11,244 bases of DNA, from the NCBI GenBank assembly GCA_002398515.1, contig DGZL01000122.1, forward strand, positions 1-11,244, in the 5' to 3' direction. Position numbers and translations under genes: made by a program. Shown here in pieces: positions 5,763 to 11,244 of this stretch (the first letter of the stretch is position 1; each line of letters opens with the position of its first letter). The notes below the pieces were generated by a model. That model did no database searches and was not told where the DNA came from. It was given only the letters and a program-made list of their open reading frames with translations. The stretch comes from Firmicutes bacterium UBA4981 (lineage in GTDB: Bacteria; Bacillota; SHA-98; UBA4971).

Positions 5763-5811
5763 CTTTGCGTCTTTTTCGAAAGGAACGTCTCAAATCTACT
5801 ATATTGCTGAA

Positions 5812-6119
5812 AGAGCGATGAAGGAGAAGAGTAAGCAAGATGAGGCCCGAAGGAAGGGCGTGCCTAAGACTGAGAGCAGGCCTGAGCCAGTCTTGCTGAA
5901 GTTCGCTTTGGAGCTACAAGCTGAAAGCTTCTGAAAGTATCAAGATTTGCAAGTAGGCTATGTCGGGACCCTACCGTTACATAGGGGAACATGGGTTTTC
6001 CTTTAAAAGGAAGCTTGCATGTGGTGTAAGAGTTCAGAAGTTGCAAAGGATGCGATTTCTGATAATGAGGGTGGTAACGCGGGGCCACGTCTTCGTCCCT
6101 TGAAGACTGTGGCCCTTCT
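5812..6119 (+). ncRNA. T-box leader RNA, phenylalanine-specific (pheS-pheT)
   Basis: This cis-acting riboswitch senses uncharged tRNA-Phe. Stem I begins near 5815 with the GATGAAGGAGAAGAGTAAG region. The specifier codon, aligned with the thrS leader, is TTC at 5902-5904 (Phe). The T-box motif AGGGTGGTAACGCGG is at 6068-6082; its TGGT would pair with a tRNA ending ACCA, matching the A discriminator of tRNA-Phe. AGGG at 6068-6071 and CCCT at 6097-6100 would close the antiterminator, excluding the hairpin at 6082-6115. A promoter of its own is weak (TATATT at 5800-5805 without a good -35), so the leader may be part of the yqzL transcript. Confidence 0.93.
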
Positions 6120-6121
6120 CC
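6082..6121 (+). terminator. Terminator hairpin of the pheS T-box, weak U-tract
   Basis: GGGCCACGTCTTC (6082-6094) pairs with GAAGACTGTGGCCC (6102-6115), a 13-bp stem with one bulged base and a 7-base loop. The sequence after it is TTCTCC, a poor U-tract for intrinsic termination. The 5' arm and loop overlap the antiterminator, so its role in the T-box switch is clear even though its efficiency is uncertain. Confidence 0.8.
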
Positions 6122-6134
6122 ATAACTAGGAGGA
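6116..6134 (+). promoter_or_regulatory. Possible sequestration of the pheS ribosome binding site
   Basis: TTCTCC (6116-6121) can pair with GGAGGA (6129-6134) through six pairs, one of them G-U, around a 7-base loop. This covers the pheS ribosome binding site AGGAGG (6128-6133), which is 7 bases before the ATG. The helix would stack directly on the terminator hairpin. Energy was not calculated. Confidence 0.4.
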
Positions 6135-6140
6135 ATATGT

Positions 6141-7169
6141 ATGGATGAGAAAGCGAAGAAGTTGATATCTGAGGCAAAGAAGAGTATAGAATCGGTAATG
6201 AATCTCTTGGAAGTAGAAGAAATTCGCGTGAAGTATCTGGGGAAAAAGGGTGAGATAACTCAAGCTCTTCGCAGTTTGGGCGAGTACTCTGAAGATGAGA
6301 GACCCATAGTCGGTCGGTTTCTCAATGAAGCCAGGGAAACTGTGCGAGACATGATAGAGACAAGACGAGGCAAAATAGCCTCTATTGAATTGGAGAACAA
6401 GCTTAAGGCTGAAGACCTTGACATAACACTTCCCGGGAAAAGGCCTTCCATTGGTGCCAGGCATCCTGTGAATGTAGTCTATGAGGAACTGGAGCGCATT
6501 TTCGCGCATCTCGGATTTGAAGTCTTGGAAGGACCCGACGTAGAGCTCGACTACAACAACTTTGAAGCGTTGAATGTGCCTCGGAACCATCCGTCCCGTG
6601 ATATTCAGGACACTTTCTACATTACTGACGATATTGTCCTTAGGACTCACACTACTTGCGTGGATATTAGAATCATGAAAAACTGTAAACCGCCGATTCG
6701 AGCTATTATCCCAGGCAAGGTTTACAGGTCTGATGCATCTGATCCATCGCACCTACCTGTATTTCATCAGTTGGACGGGCTTGTTGTTGATGAAGGAATA
6801 ACATTCGGAGACGTAAAAGGCGTTCTGGCAAGATTTGCTCATGAGTTCTTCGGTCCTGATACAGATGTGAGGTTCAGACCGAGTTATTTTCCATTCACCG
6901 AGCCCAGCGCTGAGATGGATGTGTCTTGCGTTATCTGTCACGGTTCCGGTTGCAGGCTCTGTAAGCATACAGGCTGGCTTGAAATCCTTGGATCAGGATT
7001 GCTTCACCCCAGGGTGCTTCGGGAAGTGGGCTATGATCCTGAGGAGGTTTCAGGGCTTGCCTTCGGGATGGGGATTGACAGAGTGACAATGTTGAAATAC
7101 GGGATAGACGATATCCGTCTTCTTGCTGAAAATGACATGGCATTCAATCGACAGTTCATACATGCTTAG
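6141..7169 (+). CDS. pheS: Phenylalanine--tRNA ligase alpha subunit
   Basis: Catalytic alpha subunit of the alpha2-beta2 class II PheRS. The 342-residue length is normal. An N-terminal helical coiled-coil arm that contacts tRNA spans about 1-90 and the class II core about 100-342. Motif 2 is GKVYRSD at 192-198 with R196; FPF at 250-252 lines the substrate pocket; motif 3 is FGMGIDRVTML at 308-318, and A307 corresponds to E. coli A294. A four-cysteine insert (C263, C266, C271, C274) resembles that of other Bacillota PheS. Unusually, three normally conserved pocket residues differ: HTS..Q reads HTTCVD (T172, D175), and HQ.EG reads HQLDG (D212). The ATG follows AGGAGG by 7 bases. pheT starts 18 bases after the stop codon. 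Controlled by the Phe T-box. Confidence 0.96.
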   Translation: MDEKAKKLISEAKKSIESVMNLLEVEEIRVKYLGKKGEITQALRSLGEYSEDERPIVGRFLNEARETVRDMIETRRGKIASIELENKLKAEDLDITLPGKRPSIGARHPVNVVYEELERIFAHLGFEVLEGPDVELDYNNFEALNVPRNHPSRDIQDTFYITDDIVLRTHTTCVDIRIMKNCKPPIRAIIPGKVYRSDASDPSHLPVFHQLDGLVVDEGITFGDVKGVLARFAHEFFGPDTDVRFRPSYFPFTEPSAEMDVSCVICHGSGCRLCKHTGWLEILGSGLLHPRVLREVGYDPEEVSGLAFGMGIDRVTMLKYGIDDIRLLAENDMAFNRQFIHA

Positions 7170-7187
7170 TAAAGGGAGGTTCCTTTA

Positions 7188-9290
7188 ATGCTTGTCCCAT
7201 ATAGATGGTTATCCCAATATGTTCCTGGGCTTCCTCCTCCGGGTGATGTAGCAGAAGCGCTTACTTTGAGCGGGACTGCTTGTGAATCTTTGACCGGGGA
7301 AGGGGCGGATGCTCTATTTGATTTTGAAATAACGCACGACCGTGCTGACTGCGTTAACATCTTTGGCATAGCTCGGGAGGCAGCTGCTGTTCTCGGCCTT
7401 GAACTGAAACATCCCGACCTTTTTGTGAGCGAGGAAGGGCCGGCAGTGGACGAGCTTGTGACAGTGAGAATCATCTCACCGGATTTGTGTAGGCGTTATG
7501 TCGCACGTGTGGTAACAGAGGTGACTATCGGCCCGTCGCCTGAATGGATGCAAAAAAGGCTTATCGCATGTGGGATTCGCCCTGTTAATAATGTGGTGGA
7601 TATTACCAACTACGTCATGCTTGAACTGGGCCAACCTCTCCATGCTTTTGACTTGGATCGTATCCCGGACGGCGCCATAGCCGTAAGAAGGGCGCGTGAC
7701 GGAGAGTCTATCGTAACAATTGACGGCGAGCTCCGTGAATTAAGTGAGGATATGTTGGTCATAGCGAATAGCACCTCCCCTGTGGCCATTGCAGGCATAA
7801 TGGGAGGCGCTGATACTGAGGTTGAGGAGTCCACCACTCAGGTGCTTCTCGAGGCTGCCACCTTTGATTCTGTCAGTGTCTGGAGGGCACAACGCGCACT
7901 TAAGATGAGGACAGAGGCGTCTATACGGTTTTCCAGAGGCATGTGGCCTGAGAATTCCAGATTAGGTATAGATCGGGCTGCAATGCTCATGGCTGAGCTG
8001 AAAGTGGGGAAAGTCGCTGCAGGTAGGATTGATGAGTATTCCGGACTTGAAGCGCCTATTCACATTCGGCTCCGTCCTGCCAGAGTCAACCGCTTACTTG
8101 GGATAACCCTACCTCAAGAGGATATGGAATTGATTCTGATGAGACTGGGGTTCATCTTGGACGAGTGGAATCAGGATTCATGTCGTGTGCTTGTTCCTAA
8201 CCACAGAATGGATGTATTGCAAGAAGAGGATCTTGTGGAAGAGATTGCGAGGGTTTACGGGTATGACAAGATCCCTACTACGATTCCTAAAGGAGCACCG
8301 CCTGAGATACGACTGAATCCCGGGATGCGTTTTGCGTCCAAGGTAGGCGAGATCCTCAGGGGCTCAGGCCTGACAGAGATAGACACCATGACTTTTACCT
8401 CAGAGTCTGCCTGTTGTGAACTGAGGCTGTCTGAAGAAGATACTGAACGCCGGGAGGTGAAGATTAGCAATCCTATTTCCAGTGAACATACGATGTTACG
8501 GACAACGCTCCTTGTGAGTCTTGTGGATGTCATGAAGAGGAATGCGTCAAGGCAAAGGGATGACGTGGCCATTTATGAAATCGGCAAGGTCTTCCAAAGG
8601 CGGGACGCGCAAGAAGATAGGAAGGAACCGGATCGAGAATCCGCTCTCCCATGTGAGCGAAAGATGATCGGCCTTGCACTCATGGGAAAGCTCAAGGAAC
8701 CTACCTGGGGAAATCAGGCCGATGACGCTGATTTCTTCGACATGAAAGGCATCATTGAAACGCTTCTTGAGAGTCTCGGGATTTCCCGGTACAGTTTTGA
8801 GAAGGCAACCCATCCCACGCTGCATCCGGGAAGAACCGCTAAGGTAGCAGCAAACGGCGAGGATATCGGTTACTTTGGGGAACTCCATCCGGCAGTCAAT
8901 GAAGCTTTGGGCCTCAAGAAGAGCGCATATTTGGCTGAACTTGACGGAGAGAAGCTCCTTCTTGGCATGCCGACAGACAGAGAGGTTAGGCAGCTTCCGA
9001 GGTTTCCTGCAGTTACCAGGGATATCGCTGTTGTTGTGCGAAAAGACTTAGAGAGCAAGAGAGTAGAGGACAGGATATGGGAAGCAGGGGCCGGCCTTGT
9101 TGAGAGCGTGAATCTATTTGACGTGTATGTGGGGCCCCAGGTTCCTCCTGAACATAAGAGCTTGGCTTATTCAATAACGTATCGGAGTCTTGATCGTACA
9201 CTTACCGATGAAGAGGTAGGAGAAGTTCATGCCGGCATAGTTGAGAGTCTTACTTCCGAAGTAGGGGCTTTTATTCGAAGTCAGGATTAA
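7188..9290 (+). CDS. pheT: Phenylalanine--tRNA ligase beta subunit lacking the OB domain
   Basis: Editing and tRNA-binding beta subunit of PheRS, 700 residues against about 800 in B. subtilis and E. coli. The N-terminus (MLVPYRWLSQYV) is typical, but after TLSGTACES at about 26-34 the chain passes within a few residues to FDFEITHDRADC (44-55). The usual tRNA-binding OB-fold insertion (EMAP-II-like, about 110 residues) is missing, with no frame disturbance. The B3/B4 editing domain is intact (T140, N141, H152, E222), and B5 (about 290-365) has PNHRMDVLQEEDLVEEIARV. The catalytic-like B6/B7 core follows, and the FDX-ACB anticodon-binding domain is at about 603-700 (LPRFPAVTRDIAVVV, LFDVY, SLDRTLTDEEV). 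Its ribosome binding site is GGGAGGT (7174-7180). Confidence 0.96.
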   Translation: MLVPYRWLSQYVPGLPPPGDVAEALTLSGTACESLTGEGADALFDFEITHDRADCVNIFGIAREAAAVLGLELKHPDLFVSEEGPAVDELVTVRIISPDLCRRYVARVVTEVTIGPSPEWMQKRLIACGIRPVNNVVDITNYVMLELGQPLHAFDLDRIPDGAIAVRRARDGESIVTIDGELRELSEDMLVIANSTSPVAIAGIMGGADTEVEESTTQVLLEAATFDSVSVWRAQRALKMRTEASIRFSRGMWPENSRLGIDRAAMLMAELKVGKVAAGRIDEYSGLEAPIHIRLRPARVNRLLGITLPQEDMELILMRLGFILDEWNQDSCRVLVPNHRMDVLQEEDLVEEIARVYGYDKIPTTIPKGAPPEIRLNPGMRFASKVGEILRGSGLTEIDTMTFTSESACCELRLSEEDTERREVKISNPISSEHTMLRTTLLVSLVDVMKRNASRQRDDVAIYEIGKVFQRRDAQEDRKEPDRESALPCERKMIGLALMGKLKEPTWGNQADDADFFDMKGIIETLLESLGISRYSFEKATHPTLHPGRTAKVAANGEDIGYFGELHPAVNEALGLKKSAYLAELDGEKLLLGMPTDREVRQLPRFPAVTRDIAVVVRKDLESKRVEDRIWEAGAGLVESVNLFDVYVGPQVPPEHKSLAYSITYRSLDRTLTDEEVGEVHAGIVESLTSEVGAFIRSQD

Positions 9291-9357
9291 TACCCATGTA
9301 TATGTAGGAGGTAAAGGCGGGGGGAAGTAGAATCAATATCTGTAACTACAGGTAACC
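9291..9357 (+). other. pheT-zapA spacer with an orphan ribosome-binding-like site
   Basis: The gap holds AGGAGGT (9306-9312) with no ATG, GTG or TTG at a usable distance, then a G-rich run (9317-9324). No convincing promoter or terminator is seen. zapA is therefore probably read from the pheS-pheT transcript. Confidence 0.4.
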
Positions 9358-9359
9358 AT

Positions 9360-9367
9360 GGAGGTGA
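9360..9367 (+). promoter_or_regulatory. Ribosome binding site favouring a TTG start for zapA
   Basis: GGAGGTGA matches the 16S complement fully and ends 5 bases before TTG at 9373. It lies inside the longer frame that starts with ATG at 9358, whose own upstream sequence (ACAGGTAACC) is a poor site. Confidence 0.75.
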
Positions 9368-9372
9368 TGGGT

Positions 9373-9660
9373 TTGCCGGGCCAAGAGGCCTATGGGGAAA
9401 CTGAACCCATTGGGAAAAGGAATCGGGTTACCGTCAATATTGTGGGCGAGGAGTATATTATTCGTTCTGATACTGAAACTGATCATGTAAAGGAGCTTGC
9501 AGAATCAGTGGACGAGCGGATGAAGGCTGCCCTTGCCATGAATCCGCGGCTTTCTCGAGGCCAAGCTGCGATTCTGGTGTGTCTCTCCCTAGCAGACGAT
9601 CTCAAGAAAGCAAGGCGCCGTTATGAGGAACTCATGCGCCTCGTGGAGGATGTAAGGTAG
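9373..9660 (+). CDS. zapA: Cell division protein ZapA
   Basis: ZapA binds FtsZ and promotes bundling of FtsZ filaments at the division site. The product from TTG is 95 residues. The N-terminal head contains RVTVNIVGEEYIIRSDT, the ZapA strand pattern, followed by HVKELAESVDERMKAAL, then a helical C-terminal half (QAAILVCLSLADDLKKARRR) that would form the dimeric coiled coil. The start was moved from ATG 9358 to TTG 9373 because a perfect GGAGGTGA lies 5 bases upstream of the TTG and the extra residues MEVMG have no family counterpart. In many Bacillota zapA precedes cvpA and polX, as here. A loose ZapA-like or YlbF-like coiled coil is the only alternative, and the context argues against it. 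Confidence 0.88.
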   Translation: MPGQEAYGETEPIGKRNRVTVNIVGEEYIIRSDTETDHVKELAESVDERMKAALAMNPRLSRGQAAILVCLSLADDLKKARRRYEELMRLVEDVR

Positions 9661-9676
9661 AAGAGGGGGAGCTAAA

Positions 9677-10264
9677 ATGGATTGGCTTAGCCTCGTGCTC
9701 TTGGTTTTTGTCGGACTAATGGCTGTTATAGGCCTTAGAAAAGGCCTCGTGAGGCAAATTCTGGGCCTTGTAGGGCTGGTCGCCTCAGTAATGTTAGCAT
9801 TGCAGTACTATGATGTGGCAGCAGAGTATGTCCTTCAGTATTTTGCTGTTTCTGAAGGAATTGCCACTATCCTTGGGTTTGCGGCAGTCTGTCTCGGTGT
9901 GGCAGCGATAATTTCCGTTTTGGGGTGGATCTGGGGGAGGCTCGTAAAATACTCACCTGTATCCATACTTGACTCCTTAGGAGGCGCACTTTTTGGATTT
10001 GTCAAAGGCGCCTTGTTTGCTATGATAGTGCTTTTCATGGTTTATGCGCTTCCCTTTGAAGGTGCACGCCAGGCTATAGATAGTTCGTCCATTGCCAGGG
10101 AGTTGATGAGCTTGTCTCCCGTGATTTTCAAGAGCCTTGAGGATGTATTTCCGGGAGGAATTCCGTACCTGACAAATCCGGACAATGTTAATCCCAATGA
10201 AAAGGCAATTCCTCCTTTCCCGATAAATCCCGCCGGCAAGGCGAGGAAAGGGGATACTGTCTAG
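9677..10264 (+). CDS. cvpA: CvpA family membrane protein
   Basis: A 195-residue integral membrane protein of the CvpA family, named after an E. coli protein needed for colicin V production; the role in Bacillota is undefined. Four hydrophobic segments are visible at about 2-20, 26-43, 62-86 and 101-124. The family signatures are GLRKGLVRQILGLVGL at 19-34 and SILDSLGGALFGFVKGALF at 96-114. The last 70 residues are soluble and proline-rich (NPDNVNPNEKAIPPFP), with no recognised domain. The ATG follows GAGGGGGAGC with good spacing. It lies 16 bases after zapA and 30 bases before polX, consistent with one operon. B. subtilis has the equivalent YshB between ZapA and PolX. Confidence 0.9.
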   Translation: MDWLSLVLLVFVGLMAVIGLRKGLVRQILGLVGLVASVMLALQYYDVAAEYVLQYFAVSEGIATILGFAAVCLGVAAIISVLGWIWGRLVKYSPVSILDSLGGALFGFVKGALFAMIVLFMVYALPFEGARQAIDSSSIARELMSLSPVIFKSLEDVFPGGIPYLTNPDNVNPNEKAIPPFPINPAGKARKGDTV

Positions 10265-10294
10265 GTGAGTCGAGGCTAACAGGAGGTTGTTCTT

Positions 10295-11244
10295 GTGTCT
10301 AACGCCGGATTTGCGGCGGTTTTCCGTGAGCTTGCAGATTTCTTGGAGTTTAAGGGAGAAAACCCATTTAAGATCAGGGCTTACAGACGAGCTGCGGATA
10401 TCCTCGAAAGCCTCAATGAAGATGCGGCTCAGCTTGCCCGGGAAGGGCAGCTGAAGAGCATCAAAGGGATAGGCGCAGCTATTGAAGAGAAGACTCTGGA
10501 GATTGCGAACTCAGGGACTCTCAAGGCGCTGGAGGATGTAAAAGCCGAGTATCCTCCCGGAGTCATGGACATACGAAAGGTGCCTGGAATAGGCCCGCGA
10601 ACTGCATCTTTGATATTTCACGAGCTTGGGGTGGCCGGCATTGACCAACTGGAAGAAGCTGCCCGAAGCGAAAGGTTAAGGACGCTCCCGGGTATGGGGC
10701 AAAAGTCTGAGGAGAATATTCTAAGAGCCATAGTAAAGCTAAGAGAAGCAGACATGGCTCGCATCCCTCTTGTAATTGCAGATCGGATCAGCGAAAGCCT
10801 CATTGATTTCATAACATCTCACGCGCGAATTAATAAGATAGCTGTGGCAGGAAGTGTAAGAAGACGGAAAGAAACCTGCGGGGATCTGGATATAGTCCTG
10901 GTGATAGAAGATTCATCCCGTATCTCGGATCTCATAAGATCATGGAATGGATTCCGAGATATGATCTCCTGCGGTGAAGACAGGATTACGTTTACTGCAA
11001 ACGGTGATGTAGAAGTAGATATCTCTATTGTGAAGCCATCTGAGTTTCCTTTCGCCCTTTTGGCAACAACAGGTTCAAAGTATCACTATGCAGGCCTTAA
11101 GTCCGTCGCACATAGACTGGGACTCAAATTGACAAGAGACGGTCTTTTCACTGAGAAAGGGGCAAACCCGGAGGCGACAAGTGAGGCAGACATATACGAA
11201 GCCCTGGGGATGGAGTATGTGCCGCCTGAGTTGCGTGAGATGAC
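10295..11244 (+). CDS. polX: DNA polymerase X, partial (3' end beyond the window)
   Basis: Family X DNA polymerase of the bacterial PolX type, which fills short gaps in base excision repair. 316 codons are present and the frame is open at the window end; the C-terminal PHP domain (3'-5' exonuclease and AP endonuclease in characterised PolX) is not reached. An N-terminal helical 8-kDa-like domain (about 1-80) contains the first helix-hairpin-helix KSIKGIGAAIEEK (54-66). Two more follow, KVPGIGPRTASLI (95-107) and TLPGMGQKSEENI (130-142). The palm has GSVRRRKETCGDLDIV at 186-201 with catalytic D197 and D199, and the third aspartate is D242 (VEVDIS). TGSKYH (259-264) matches the nucleotide-binding region. 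The start is GTG, 8 bases after AGGAGG (10281-10286). mutS2 would be expected next. Confidence 0.95.
   Translation, partial: MSNAGFAAVFRELADFLEFKGENPFKIRAYRRAADILESLNEDAAQLAREGQLKSIKGIGAAIEEKTLEIANSGTLKALEDVKAEYPPGVMDIRKVPGIGPRTASLIFHELGVAGIDQLEEAARSERLRTLPGMGQKSEENILRAIVKLREADMARIPLVIADRISESLIDFITSHARINKIAVAGSVRRRKETCGDLDIVLVIEDSSRISDLIRSWNGFRDMISCGEDRITFTANGDVEVDISIVKPSEFPFALLATTGSKYHYAGLKSVAHRLGLKLTRDGLFTEKGANPEATSEADIYEALGMEYVPPELREM

Noticed and set aside
5765..5805. Separate promoter for the pheS T-box (TATATT at 5800-5805)
   Set aside because: No acceptable -35 hexamer is found at 16-18 bp; the candidates TTTCGA and CGAAAG are too poor. Not listed as a feature, though a weak start here cannot be excluded.

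Overview
The window reads as a conserved housekeeping region of an endospore-forming, Firmicutes-type (Bacillota) bacterium with moderate GC content. The gene order is ytxC - thrS - infC - rpmI - rplT - ysgA-like rRNA methylase - yqzL-like micro-gene - pheS - pheT - zapA - cvpA - polX. Every gene is on the + strand. The Bacillota reading rests on the sporulation protein YtxC, two tRNA-sensing T-box leaders, an L20-type leader before infC, strong AGGAGG-type ribosome binding sites with GTG, TTG and ATC starts, and the zapA-cvpA-polX order. The exact lineage cannot be named from the sequence. It is probably outside the model bacilli, because ThrRS lacks its TGS domain and PheT lacks its tRNA-binding OB domain.

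Layout. 1-999: ytxC behind a sporulation-like promoter. 1007-1336: a consensus promoter (TTGACA, 17 bp, TATAAT) and a Thr-specific T-box (specifier ACC, terminator) controlling thrS (1414-3159). 3172-3489: short tandem repeats, an extended -10 promoter, and an L20-type leader ending in a terminator. 3533-5547: infC (non-canonical ATC start), rpmI, rplT and a SpoU/TrmH-family rRNA 2'-O-methyltransferase. 5594-6119: an extended -10 promoter, a 29-codon yqzL-like gene missed by ORF length cutoffs, and a Phe-specific T-box (specifier TTC). 6141-9290: pheS and pheT. 9373-11244: zapA (TTG start), cvpA, and polX, which runs off the window.

The genes combine into translation supply (two aminoacyl-tRNA synthetases gated by their uncharged tRNAs), initiation factor and ribosomal protein synthesis under likely L20 feedback, ribosome modification, and then cell division (ZapA) and DNA repair (PolX) genes. 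I see no mobile element, CRISPR array, phage gene or defence island, and no wholly new system. The observations most worth checking are the unusual PheS phenylalanine-pocket residues, the domain-reduced PheT and ThrRS, the pheS leader with a poor U-tract and a possible sequestered ribosome binding site, and the yqzL micro-gene placed upstream of the pheS leader.
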